From Diploscapter coronatus (lineage: Eukaryota; Nematoda; Chromadorea; Rhabditida; Rhabditidae), in NCBI GenBank assembly GCA_964036155.1, contig OZ038422.1, forward strand, positions 57,869,201 through 57,933,200: a DNA stretch of 64,000 nt, in the 5' to 3' direction. Shown here piece after piece: positions 47,870-59,735 of this stretch (the first letter of the stretch is position 1; each line of letters opens with the position of its first letter). The position numbers and the translations under genes were made by a program. Below the pieces are notes generated by a model. That model did not search any database. It was given only the letters and a program-made list of their open reading frames with translations, and was not told where the DNA came from.

Positions 47870-50264
47870 ATGTCCAGATTCAAACTTATTTGTGTCATCA
47901 TTTTGATATGCATTGCTTCAATATCTTGTGCTATAGTTGAAAGACATAAGAAAGGTAAATCGCTTTAGTTCTTCAGAAATTTGTATACAAGTTGTTCAAT
48001 TTTGAATCAGAATTTGATTCTAGAAGTATCAGGGATGTTTGCAATGCGATGCGCAATTTTTGGGAGAGCTTACGGTGCGGTGCGGTGTACGATTTTTAGA
48101 AATTTTTGCGGTGCGGTTCAGGGGGGTCTGCAGTGCGGTACGGTACGGTGCGCCACTTTACTGCACCGCCAACATCCTTGAAAAGTATAGAATTTTCCAT
48201 AAATAAATATAGCAGATATTTAGATGATGGTCAAATATCACGAGATGATTGTGTCTCCGGTCATATAATGGCTGCTCATTTCATTGATGGATCAGGAACG
48301 AATACAAACGCAATTGATGATGTATTATAAAATGTTATGCACATATATTAGATAGGTTTGTTTATTTTTAGGCAATAGCTATTCTGAATAACTATGAAGA
48401 CCGCTACTGCAATGGTTATCGCTTTATTATCGCAGGTACTTGTCGAAATTGAGTATACATTTTAGGTTACTTATGGTTATTCTAATTTTTTGATCATCTT
48501 TATAATCTTAAAATTTCTAATGTAATATTCTTTACAAACTTTATATGTCGATTCAACAGGTATATTATCACAGAGTGTTAATGTCAAAAACAATAACTAA
48601 AATAGAGTTTATATTTCATTTTTATTTAGAATCAAATGCTCGTATAATTTAACCATTTTAAAATAACCTGAGGTCAATTATTATCTAGACTTATGTCGAT
48701 TTATAGGAGTTTCTGATGAGTATGTCCCTTGGCCGAAGAATGTTACAACATATAATGAAACATTAACTGCACGAGATTGGCTAGAATCTACACTACAACC
48801 ATATCGTGGAATATTCGATTTGCAAACGTGATAAATAGTTTATTGCTATATATAAACCAATATTATTTCAGTTCTGTTAATACATTCTTCCAGCTCCCTC
48901 AATTCTCATCACATGATCCGCAAATCAACCGTCCACCGTGGGCAGTTATTGATGCTTATAGCGAGTATTTTGTGCAAGATTATAAATTAATCAATGTTCA
49001 TTATTCAGCACTGTGAATGGAATCAACAATCTTCTAAATGGTATATCACAGTTACAGAACAGAGTAATCATTATCACATCTTTTTATTTAACGACTAATT
49101 TGATATATAAAATATTAATTTCGAAGAAAAATATAATAACTCATTATTTTATTAGGGCTATATGGTTTTACTCATTTCAAGTCAGTTAACTCGATATAAG
49201 ATGTCTCAGTTATTGCAAGTATTGCCACAATCAAATATAGTGTCGACGTTATATCAAGTGTATCCCGACGTATGGCTACCGAGCCGTTTTAATGCAGGGT
49301 GAATTTTATATAACCTGGCTAAAATATAACCGACGATAAAATCACTATTTTCACAGATATACAGTACCGATAGTTAATCAAACAGGAACTTCGGGATATA
49401 TTACATCGCCAAATTACCCTAATAGTTATTCGAATTTTGATTTAAAAGAGTATTATATAACAGCTCCATCTACATCTTATACAGTAAGAATATTTATTAG
49501 ATTATTGACATTTAAAAATCGTATATTGGTAATCTTACTAATGAAAATATATCAACTTTCAAAATAAGTGATTGAATGTGAACGCGAAAATAATTTTTTA
49601 ATGTTCTGTTAATTCAAACTTTACCTATCTTTAATCCCAACTAGCATTGAGTACGTAATTTATCCTCCATCTCAAATATCAGCCATAATATTGTTTATGC
49701 CGAAATCTGAAAGGTGCAGCTATTTTTAGTGGGTAGAAAATCAGGAAATAACAATATTTAAAAAAAAAAAACTAAACTAAACTCACTGTTATTCAAAACT
49801 CTTCTAAAAAAAGTGATTTAGGTTGTCCTAACAATTCATGATTTCGTGGTACATAATTGTTGCGATGCTTTATTAGTTTATCAAGGATCAATTATGGACG
49901 ATGATGATTACTTACATAGGTAAGCATTAATTAGACAACTTGGAAATGGATTTGCTGTAGTTGCAAGGGTTTAGCCAATTAATATTAGAAGAAACAACTT
50001 AATTTCTGACCTCTGAACTCAACTGTGGGATCTCATAGAACTGCAACTACTTCAAACACATTCCTCAAATCGTTGCAGTTAGTGTTATATAATGTCATTT
50101 TCAGATGGACTGAAATTATGACAGGGCAAAACTTTACAATTCAATCTAATGCAGTGACCCTACGATTTATTAGTGGTATTACGGATACTGATCGAGGATT
50201 CAATATTTCCTGGACAGCAATCCCCAATCCTCCTAAGGAGAAATCAGACAATTTCATCGGATAA
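47870..50264 (+). CDS. Secreted CUB-domain protein with an N-terminal VWA-like region
   Basis: Ten exons join in phase: 47870-47954, 48191-48321, 48372-48435, 48707-48827, 48872-48964, 49009-49063, 49156-49298, 49357-49483, 49822-49919 and 50105-50264, giving 358 residues. Residues 1-23 are a signal peptide (MSRFKLICVIILICIASISC). Residues about 35-225 have the look of a von Willebrand A-like or lectin-associated domain (G-Y-R-F-I-I-A-G; G-Y-M-V-L-L-I-S-S). I cannot see a complete metal site. The C-terminal part is a CUB domain: G-T-S-G-Y-I-T-S-P-N-Y-P-N-S-Y, then C-C-D-A-L-L-V-Y, and V-T-L-R-F-I-S-G. Many nematode C-type-lectin and immune-effector proteins combine these parts. AATAAA lies 57 nt past the stop (50321). 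A MITE abuts the acceptor of exon 2. Confidence 0.8.
48030..48180. mobile_element. hAT-type MITE in intron 1 of the CUB gene
   Basis: A 151 bp element with ends CAGGGATGTTTGC and, reversed, CAAGGATGTTGGC. The 8 bp flanks match at 7 of 8 positions (AGAAGTAT and AAAAGTAT). The interior is rich in GCGGTGCGGT repeats. Two bases after the right duplication is the AG used as splice acceptor of exon 2. Confidence 0.75.
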
Positions 50265-50598
50265 CGTTGTTCATTCGAAAGTTTCACTCATATTTTATGC
50301 AATAATTGTTTTAACAGTCAAATAAATATTCGATCATGAAAAGTGTTCCTTCGAAATTTTGTAAAATGAAATCTTCATTTCTAGCATGTTAGTTATTTCA
50401 CTTTGAATATTTCATTTTCTATAGTCGGTAGAAAAGTATATCGGGTGTTCCAAATCATCTATGACGCACTTCAAGCTACCGCATTTCATCACCCTAAAAT
50501 AATAACTAGCCAAGTTAGGTATTTTTGAAATCCTCATATCAACATTAGTTTCCATATCGAGTTCGTGAAATTCGGATATATTATGTTGAGATCACGAT
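50265..50598. other. 3' flank of the CUB gene
   Basis: AT-rich 3' untranslated and flanking sequence with the AATAAA at 50321. Nothing else seen. Confidence 0.4.
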
Positions 50599-50686
50599 CA
50601 GAGGTGCTGATGAACCCGGCCCGACCCGCATTTTTGCGGGTCGGGTCGGACCGGGTTCGAGATATTTGGACCCGCCAGCATCTCTG
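50599..50686. mobile_element. hAT-type hairpin MITE with perfect 8 bp duplication
   Basis: An 88 bp element with ends CAGAGGTGCTG and, reversed, CAGAGATGCTG, and a strong internal stem (CCCGACCCGCA pairing across TTTT). It is flanked by identical ATCACGAT on both sides (50591-50598 and 50687-50694). Confidence 0.8.
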
Positions 50687-51078
50687 ATCACGATATCACT
50701 TTCGGAAAGTGTGCAGTTGCAGGCTTTACATTTAGGAAAGTCCAATATTTGAAATGTTGCTGGTGGCTGAAAATCAGTAAGAAATAAAATCAGAAAGTGA
50801 CATGGCATCCTTCTTTTGGACATAAACAATTTTTAGCATATAAATTTTGGTTAATTCGATTCATGAAAACGTCATCAGAACTTGTAATCACCACGATAGT
50901 CTTTATGTTCTGACTTTAGGTGAGACGCAATGACAAATCAGTGATAAGGTAATCGAGCTGATAAAATTAGACTCTATTAACAATCTGCTTGCATAGGGCT
51001 TCGAAAGACTTCAAAATGACATCTCATTTATGACATTCAAAATGGTTTAAGAGTGAATGTCAGTATTATTCAAAGTGA

Positions 51079-52680
51079 TGCGGAACAGGGGTCTACCGAT
51101 TTGGCTGATTTTCACATATATAGTACAGTTTTTCACGCTGATTATCATAGTGCTAGCCGTTTTTGATAAAAATGCAAGTGGGCGGAGTTATGCTAATTTC
51201 AAGTTTTTACATACCCCATATTAGAAAAAAATAATAACTTTCTTATTTGTGGACCAAATCGAACGGGGTTTTCAGCATTGGATAGCCCATGAAAAACTCT
51301 GCAAATAATGTAACTACAATGAATTTTGGCGATCGCTAATTTGGCGGGAAAATTAGAATATTCAAAAATGTGACTTTAACATACCCCCAGTTTTCGATTT
51401 TTTTCGACCGAAAAGAAGTTCGACCGCCGACCAAATATTAGCCCACGAGAAAGAGGATTCAATTCTGCATTTAAATATGTAAAAATCTTCAAAAAAGAGG
51501 GTAGTCGAAACCACGAAAAATGCGTCCGAACGCGTAAAACCAGGGTGATTATTTCATAGTGTCAATTTTGATTCCTCATAACTTTCTTATTTCTAAACCA
51601 AGTTGAATGATTATATTTTTATTTTGTAGATCTCGTTAAGGAAAATAAAGTAAAAATATAAAGGAAATTTTTAGAAATTATTTTTGATGAGAAAAAATTA
51701 CCCTAAGTTACCCTATATACCCGTACTGTGTTTAAAAGGGTAATGTGAGTTAACGTCGGAGTTTCTTATGGAATCTTGTAGAGCTCTTCAAGTTGAACAA
51801 TTTTTGTTCCAGAACTTATTCTAGAATGTGCACACACAGGGAGATATGAATTTTTGAAATTTACTGTCAAAACGGCATTTTGCAATAATTAGCCATCACA
51901 CTTAAAAAAATTCTGGAGCTCATACAAATGTGAATCCGAAGTCAATCCTGGAACGAAAGTTGTTCACCATGTCAATCTACTCAACATACTGGAAGGACAG
52001 ATTTTTCCAACGTCATTTACGCGTAAACGTAGTACGGGTATATAGGGTAACTTCGGGTAATTTTTTTCCACCAAAATGAATTTCTAAAAATTTTATTTTT
52101 CTTTTTACTTTATTTTCCTTAACGAGATCTACAAAATAAAAATATAATCATTCAACTTGGTTTAGAAATAAGAAAGTTATGAGGAATCAAAGTTGACACT
52201 ATGAAATAATCACCCTGGTTTTACGCGTTCGGACGCATTTTTCGTGGTTTCGACTACCCTCTTTTTTGAAGATTTTTACATATTTAAATGCAGAATTGAA
52301 TCCTCTTTCTCGTGGGCTAATATTTGATCGGCGGTCGAACTTCTTTTCGGTCGAAAAAAATCGAAAACTGAGATGAGTTAAAATCAACAATTGTGAATTT
52401 AGAATTTTCCTGCCAAAACAGGTGGTTGTTGTGACTCGTCATGATTACATTATTTGTAGAGTTTTTCATAGACTATCCAAGGCTGAAAACCCCATTCGAT
52501 TTGGTCCAGAAATAAGAAAGTTATGAATTTTTTCCCGAGGTCGGATCTGTCAAAACTTCAAGCTACCGTAATCCTGTATACGATAGTTTTCATGGAAAAC
52601 GGATAGCATCACGAGAATCAGCATGAAAAACTGTACTATATATGTGAAAATCAGCCAAATCGGTAGACCCCTGTTCCGCA
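51079..52680. mobile_element. 1.6 kb fold-back element
   Basis: Ends read TGCGGAACAGGGGTCTACCG and its inverse. The arms (about 51079-51735 and 52018-52680) pair over most of their length, including a long block around GTTTTACGCGTTCGGACGC. A loop of about 280 bp separates them. Within each arm a phrase like ATAACTTTCTTATTT recurs, suggesting internal tandem duplication. Open frames inside (for example 52199-52390) are artefacts of the inverted repeat. Confidence 0.75.
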
Positions 52681-52821
52681 CCCCTTCCTTATGACTTTGA
52701 TTTTTCCTGACATCCACTCTTAAATTGATTTATTCATTTTACTTTATCTATTCAAATGCATTCCGAAAATTTGTCGAATGTTCAATAAAACGTTGCTTGT
52801 ATCCATTCTGTTTGAAGATAG

Positions 52822-53167
52822 CTGTGGCGGTATTTTTGACTAAGAAGTCGCACTTCCTTCTAGCAGCAGTACGTCTAGTCGCACTTTTTGAGGCAAAAGT
52901 CGCATTTGGTCTTTTTGAGGCCGTGCTACACGTTTAATTACTCAATTATTTTGTATTGTGAGGTAATTAAATTTTTACATAGTAATTAAGTAGAAGTCAA
53001 GGGCAACATGACCATATAAAATTCATAACATTTGCTCTTTATTTTGCTGTCTTTTCATGCGCTTGAAGAAGGGGATAGCTCGTGCTTCTTTTTGAAAAGT
53101 CGCACTTTTGGAAAGAAGAAGTGCGACTTCAAAGTTGGTGCTTCTTAAGCAGAAAATACCGCCACTG
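52822..53167. mobile_element. Non-autonomous hAT-like element with repeated AAGTCGCAC motifs
   Basis: Ends are CTGTGGCGGTATTTT and, reversed, CAGTGGCGGTATTTT. The interior carries at least five copies of a motif like AAGTCGCACTT in both orientations, as subterminal transposase sites often are. No good target duplication was found, so the exact ends are uncertain. Confidence 0.5.
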
Positions 53168-53581
53168 AGTTTAGAAAATCCTTTGTTAATGAATCTGATT
53201 GCGTAGGCGTTATTTGAGACATTCGGATTAAAGGGTACTTCCTTCCCAAATTTTGTTTCAAACTATCATGCTTCTAGCAAAAACACATTTTGTAAGAGGG
53301 CGTAGTTTGGAGGCTCCAAGTTTAGGTTCCTTCCTGTCGTCTGGTCTACTACCCATTTTTTCTCCTACAAAAATTGCAATCATAGTTTGGTATTGGACTC
53401 TTCTGGAAACGGTAGATAAGATTCTTCTTATAAAGTGCATTTTGTCAATCCTTCTATCGATTGATTTCATAGTTTATCAAATATCTGATCATCAAGAACT
53501 CGTCTTTTTCTATCCAAAATTTGCCTTATTCAAAGTTATTTTATTCTTGCTGGTTTTCAGTTACAAATTTTCATAAATAGC

Positions 53582-55187
53582 CTATTTGACATTATTCTGC
53601 TGAATGATCTCAACTGCTTCGACGAAAGTTCTGGCCACATTTCGGTGCTCTTCGGGCACTTTTTCCTCGTCTCCCGTTCGGTATTTGCCGGTTTGGACAA
53701 GAATCCCCCTCGCTCCAGCATTAATCGCTCCGAGCACATCGTCGTTTACATCGTCGCATAAAATTTCATGATCATTAGAATTCAGGTGGAATTGTTTCTT
53801 ATTCATTTGAGAAAGTATTACTATTCTTCGGTTTTATTGACACGATTTTCAAAATTATGAACGTTCATTATAGTGCTGTGATTTTCTTCTAGAAAAAGGA
53901 AAGAAATAAACTTACCTATCATAACAACGTTGCTCATTTCAACCGGCTTGTCGAATGTCTGGAGTGCCAGTTCAAAGAATGTCTTCTCCGGTTTTCCAAC
54001 TACAGTTGCCTGAAAAATGGTCAAGGGAGTGCGGAACTTGAATTTTGAAAAATTCTGAACCGGAGACGGAGTTGAAATTTTTCTGACCCCGGAATCGAAA
54101 TTCTGCACATTCATGATAGTGATTATGATTGGTATCACTTCACAATTCGGTATTCAACAGAGTGAGCAGAAGAAAAAAACGATATCTAATCTACCATTTC
54201 AAGAAAAAACGTGATCTACAAATGTTTTCAACTCCGTTTACAAATAATATGTTTACCTTCTTCCCAGTGGCATATTCTAGTCCGCAGATGAACGGTCCTG
54301 GGCCCAATGCGAGTCCATCCTCTCTCCGGTAGTATTTCCCCTTGTGAATCGCAATTAGCTCGGTGCCTTCTGCAATGCAATTTTTATCGTAATAAAACTG
54401 TTCAAGATCCGTTTTTTTCATCAATATGAAATCTCTACCTTCCAGCAGCAGCCTGAATGCGTCGTTCATTCTGTCGTAGTGGAATTGCGAGGGAGCTAGA
54501 CCAACGACGACTGCATTTGGAGAAGAGGTATCCAAATCTAAATGGTGAACATTTTTCATATCTCGATATCTAAATCTTTAATTTTACCGCGAAAATCCTC
54601 GAGAGCCTCTTCTTCGAGGAACAGCATCGGTCTGTATTTCTTCTCATCGATGAGCTTTCGTGCAGCTGATAGAGAGGAGAATATTTCTGATCTGAAAGAA
54701 ACTAAACTGATCAATTCTTTTAATGTTTCGACGCTAGGTAGTTGATAGATTAACTTGTCTGCCACTTTTAGGTTATTTTTGGCATGTTGGATTCTTCTTT
54801 GTTTGTATTTTTTACTGAATCTCTTACTTATCGATTTGAAATCCACATTTCCGAAGACGGTTGTGCAGGTTGTTCTTCGATTCCTAAAAATTGATAATGC
54901 AATGACGTTTCTCATTGTGATTTTCACTAATAATAAGAAATATAATCACTGCTGAAATAAATAGGAAACAGTCAGAAGCTTACCTTCGTGGTGTTTGTGA
55001 CGAAACGAATTTCTGCTAATTTTCGTAGTTTTTCCAGTGCCTCAACAGCGCCACTGAAAGATGTCAAATTTATCAAACCATTTTTTTCAATGAAAATTTC
55101 AAATGAAATTTACCTAATTGCTTCGTCTCCAATATGCAGGGTACCACTGAGATCGACAAAGGCGGCTGTTATAATGCCTCTAGCCAT
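53582..55187 (-). CDS. HDHD2-type HAD-superfamily phosphatase
   Basis: Eight exons: 55187-55114, 55053-54984, 54883-54828, 54691-54588, 54537-54439, 54369-54257, 54009-53916 and 53820-53582, giving 282 residues in this model. The HAD motif I is V-D-L-S-G-T-L-H (Asp12), the HDHD2 form in which the second Asp is Ser. [11 protein letters not shown], the cap-domain stretch [22 protein letters not shown], and [10 protein letters not shown] all match. The last junction is odd: canonical splicing inserts 22 residues into the motif IV M-I-G-D-D. Splicing directly to GCGACGAT would restore M-I-G-D-D-V-N-D-D-V and give 260 residues, against 259 in human, but the intron would end in AT. AATAAA lies 37 nt past the stop. 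Confidence 0.85.
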
Positions 55188-55677
55188 CTTTCGGATAATC
55201 TACAAACTTTATATTCATTTTCCTAGACTATAGTTTTTTTACAAATATTTATTCGGTTCATACGACTTGCTTCGCCTAAAGCAATTCAAAAACGAGAATC
55301 AGATTGAACAATTTATCACAAAATTTATACGACTTTTAACCCATAAAATTACCGTAGAACTCTAATTGTAAATAATACGACAGAGAATAAAGGTACACAA
55401 AATGAGTGAGCAACATTGCGTGATGATGAAGCCTCGAAATAACCGGCAGAGAAAGAACAGTGGAAAACGAGAAAGATAAAATAGGATACTGAGCTGATAT
55501 AAAATGATAATCATTTTGATAATAATTTCAAAATTTGAAACGTAACGTTACCCCGAAAATAGTTGTTTAGGCTAAAAATTGATATAATGTGAAAAAGAAA
55601 CTCATCGATGGCAGTTAAGCTCGAAGTTTCGATTGAGAAGATTATAATATGAGTTTGAGCGAATGAAAATTACGATT
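55188..55677. other. Spacer between ING3 and HDHD2 genes
   Basis: 490 bp between two minus-strand genes. A GTTTGTAG acceptor lies just before the HDHD2 ATG on the minus strand, so trans-splicing as a second operon gene is possible. No AATAAA was seen soon after the ING3 stop. Confidence 0.4.
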
Positions 55678-58600
55678 TCAATTCGAGAAGGCGTTACCAG
55701 TGGAGAGGCAGTCAGGACAGTACCATTCTCCTTCGGGGGCAACTTCTATTCCAACGCACGATAAATGGTACCATTTCACTGGACACTGAAATGATTCCAT
55801 TTTAGCTTTTGAGAAATTAAAAAAAAAAAAAAAAACTTTTGCATATTATTTTATCAAATAAATTTTGGCACCCTTCCTCAAATTTTTCGCTATTATTTTT
55901 CTATGAAATCACCAATCTACCCATTTTGAAAAATTACTAATGAAATAGATGAAGAACGATGTTGCCCTTATGCTACATGAAAAATTTTCAGATGGATGAT
56001 CGGAAAATTTAAGAAAAAAAGTAGAAATTTTTTACGAAAATTATATCGCTTGTCCTTGCACCAATGAGGATAGAATTTTAAATTTCAATTTTAGAAGAAA
56101 GAAAAACACGAAAATGATATGCTACCTTTTTGTTGTCGCACAGAATCATGTCATCTTCGATGCTCTCCCTGCAGAGACACCATTCTTCCTTCTTCCTGTT
56201 GACAGAAGCAGCAGCACCCTTCTCCCGCTCATGAAATTCCATCGATTCCACAGCCTTGTCAGTCAATCTAAAATTTATGTCATTGTTTGCATGTATCAAA
56301 GCTGGGAGAATGCTACGAGGTTTGCAAAATCTGCAGTCTACCGTGAGGATAATATCTTGTTCAATGATTTTAATATAAGATAGAAAGCGAAGAATATTTG
56401 TCATCCTCTTTATAGACTTTGCGCGATAATCGTAAACCTTGCGAAATATTTGAGATTTTGACAGTTCTCCTTACTTCCTTACTCGTCCGTGGAAACTGGT
56501 ATCGTTTGCATTGCCGAAAGAGAGCTTCGTGTTGTTCTTTCGCGAGGCAGAATTCATCTGAGGTAGCTGTAGCTGAAAGGAAGCGTTTTTTTTCGGGATG
56601 AGAAATATCAGAATTCACTTTCATTCATCTCTTCATCTAAAATATGTCCTTTCTACTTTATATCTGAAATTAGAAAATGCCCAACAAAATTGAGATGCAT
56701 GAAAAGCACGAATAAAATGTCGTATTTATTGTCAGAACAGAAGAATTTGCTATTTCACTCACACAATGCTTTTCAAAAGTGTTATTATTTAATGGAAATA
56801 TTATAGTGAAATATCTAAAGTTTCATAATTTATTCGAAATTTCAAATCTACCTTAGCAAGTCTGGGGGAATCGGGAGCGAAGTCGCCATTGAAATCCGGA
56901 TAGAAATCTCCTCCACCAGCACGTCTGAGAGGGAACTGGCCGAGTGCGAAGAGAGAGGAGGAGGAGTGGGAAGAGTGGCCGGGCATAAAGCCCGAGTCTG
57001 AGCCATCAACATCGAACGGCATTTCCTGGAAATAATGCAATCATAAAACTTGGCCATATAAATGACTGTGTTGTTAGAAGATTTAGAAAGAAAACAAGTT
57101 TAGAAAAAAATAATAATTTAAACAAATTCATCGATCATCTCTTGTGACAATTATTCTATGAAATAAGAACCAGAATATCGACTTCGTTGAATTTTTAGCT
57201 ATTTCTTTCTCTATTTCGGTTTCGGAAATGTTGAAAACGAAAATTCCCATTTCATTTTGTTGTGAAGAAAAGGAATTGGTTGGCTAAAGTAGACTATATT
57301 TTCTCCACATTATTTCGCCAATGACATTGAATTTTCGAGCCGCGAAGAGCCAAAATTGGCAAAAATAGAGGCTTCGACATAAATTTTTAGTATCGAATAT
57401 TTTGAAAATTCGAAACTGTATTCTCTTATCGATGATGTTACATTTCGACCTCGTTTTAATCTACCGATTTTTCACTTTGGTTTCTAAAAGCTTAAAAATC
57501 GCCTACCTCTTTGAGCGACTCCATGATTTCCCTGGGAGGAGAGGGCAGATTGTTGGGGAAGAGATTGAACACATCGAGGTCTTCCAAATCGTCCTGCTCA
57601 TCAGCGCCTGCAATGTCTTTTCCTGTTTTTCATCCCATCCTCTTCTGCCCACCTCGTTCACTGCCTAGCGCACTGTTTGTGTCAGTCATCAGCTCCTTCT
57701 TCTGTCTCTGCCCCGTTCCCTCGTCTCCATCGTCACTTTCCCCTTCATAGATTATCCCGTTACCACCATCCAGCTTCACTAAAATAATACAATTGAAACT
57801 CGGGAAAACAATAGATCTTTCGAAGAAAATAATTTCTGCCAATCACTTTGACGAAGTCATAAAATCGGTGTTCAGGTAGAATTGACATTTGATTTGTTTT
57901 CTCTTTCAAATACTCAACTCATACGGTATCTTCTGTGTCTGTATTTAAATAAAAATTAAGAGCGAGAAAAAGCAATAACCGTTTCTCCTATTTAGTGTTT
58001 CATGATATAAACTCTAAAATGCCTACTTCCAAGTGAACTCGGCATCGCGTCCCCAACAGTCATTTTCCGACCGCCCACTTCATCTTGCATCAATTTCTGC
58101 TTCTTCCGCATGTAATACGACAGATCAGTGCTCTTCTTCTTCTTCTTGTCTTTCTTCTGACATGGTTTTTTTTTCAATTAAAGAAAAAGATATTTTTCTT
58201 GGAATGAAAATTTCTAAATTCTAGAATATTTTATCGTTTTCAGTAAATTGAAACAGAAAACAACGAGTTTTAGACTTCGAAAAATAGGTTTAAAAAATAA
58301 AACAATTATCTAACCTTATGTTTCTTATTTTTATTCGCTGCAGATAAGAAGTTGTCGCGAGATTTGTTTGTGCGCTCTTCTGCAATTAGACAAATTATCA
58401 TTTTCCAAACACATTTTTAAGGGTTCTGAAAACAGGGACCGGCAGGCTAGAAATGAGAACACAAAAAGTCCTAATATTGCCGACTTTGAGTTGAATTGAA
58501 CAGCAGAATTAACTAATAAAAGTCTGAAACTTATTGCGTTTTGGCAGGAAGTTTGGAAACGATGTAATGACGGAATAACGAAATGCTTCTTTTCCATTCA

Positions 58601-59735
58601 GTTTCTAACATCTACTATTGCGTTCAGTCATTTTCGTACTTCGTCAAATCCAGATTGCCATTTCGGCATTGAAATGCATATTGTTTAATTAAATTAGAGT
58701 TGGGAAGCTGCCGAAAGAATCATAAGTTCCTGATAAAAATGGACATTTTCAAATTCTCACTGAGTATGCTCCTGGAGGTGGAAGCGACAGAGGTTGCCTC
58801 GGAAGCGATGGAGACAGTCTCGCTGTCGGAGTCGTTGCCGTTGTGGATCGACTCGAATTCCAAAATTCCGTCATACAGTCGACTGTTCGAGGGCCGCAGA
58901 TCCAGGGTTTGGCAGAATCCTGCAAAATCATCATTACTTCTCATCAAATCTAATCCTTCTTCGTTCATCATACGCTGTTCGATCTGTTCAGACACGCCAG
59001 GGTTGTCGACTTCCAACTCGATTTTGCAGTGATAGGCCGATTCTTGGACCTGAAAATAGCGCGTTTTAAAAAGAATTCTCTCAAACAACTCAAGGAGATA
59101 AGGAAATTGCCCAAAACTGACCATTAGACTTGTACAACTTTTTTTTTTTTTTAAATTGTAACTGCAAAAATAATACAATAGCATCACACTGCATTGCAGT
59201 TGCAGATGTTTTCCTACAAAAGTTGCTGACCATTGATTAACAAATGACTGGAATTACTGTCCAGTACGGGGGATGTTCACTGACAGTAAACTTTTCCCTA
59301 AAAATACGAACCTTTTCAAAAATCTTGAGCATGAGTCTCTCGCTCCGCTCTGCAATGCTCACTTTCCGCTCTGCCAACAAGTGCATGGCTCTCCGTTTCT
59401 GAATTGCAATAGTAGCCTATCAAATGAAATCAGTTTTAATCTAACGTCAGCCAGCTCCAAAATGAGCTGTTCCTTCCGTTCCTTCGTTGTCGTCGGACTG
59501 TTGAATAGCTCTTCGGCCATAACTTTGCATTCTTTGCCCATTTCTGAAAATACGCTCTTTTTTAACCATTTGGCTTATGTAAAGCTCGCCACCTTCAACA
59601 AGCTCATCTAACCGTCGAATTTCACTAAACCGTTTCTGGAATTCTTCTGGCAAGTCTTCCACCACTGAAATTCATCAAGTAAAATGAAGAAGGTCCTCAA
59701 AACTCACATTCAATCATGTCATCGAGATAGTTCAT
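55678..59735 (-). CDS. ing-3: ING3-type PHD-finger histone reader
   Basis: Nuclear subunit of NuA4/TIP60-type acetyltransferase complexes that reads H3K4me3. Thirteen exons join in phase to 505 residues: 59735-59708, 59664-59593, 59543-59446, 59398-59312, 59049-58761, 58379-58315, 58156-58027, 57778-57653, 57607-57507, 57025-56852, 56572-56475, 56267-56126 and 55785-55678. The N-terminal ING domain starts M-N-Y-L-D-D-M-I-E and continues E-D-L-P-E-E-F-Q-K-R-F-S-E-I-R, like human ING3. K-I-E-L-E-V-D-N-P-G matches the ING3 sequence K-M-E-L-E-A-D-N-A-G. A long basic then acidic linker follows. The C-terminal PHD keeps all eight zinc ligands (C453, C455, C466, C471, H477, C480, C493, C496) and W475 of the aromatic cage. 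The usual cage Tyr before the first Cys is Trp452. It is longer than human ING3 (418) through the linker. Confidence 0.92.

Noticed and set aside
53253..53576. 107-codon hydrophobic plus-strand frame
   Set aside because: Lies in the 3' flank of HDHD2, has AT-driven Ile/Leu/Phe composition and no splice or signal context.
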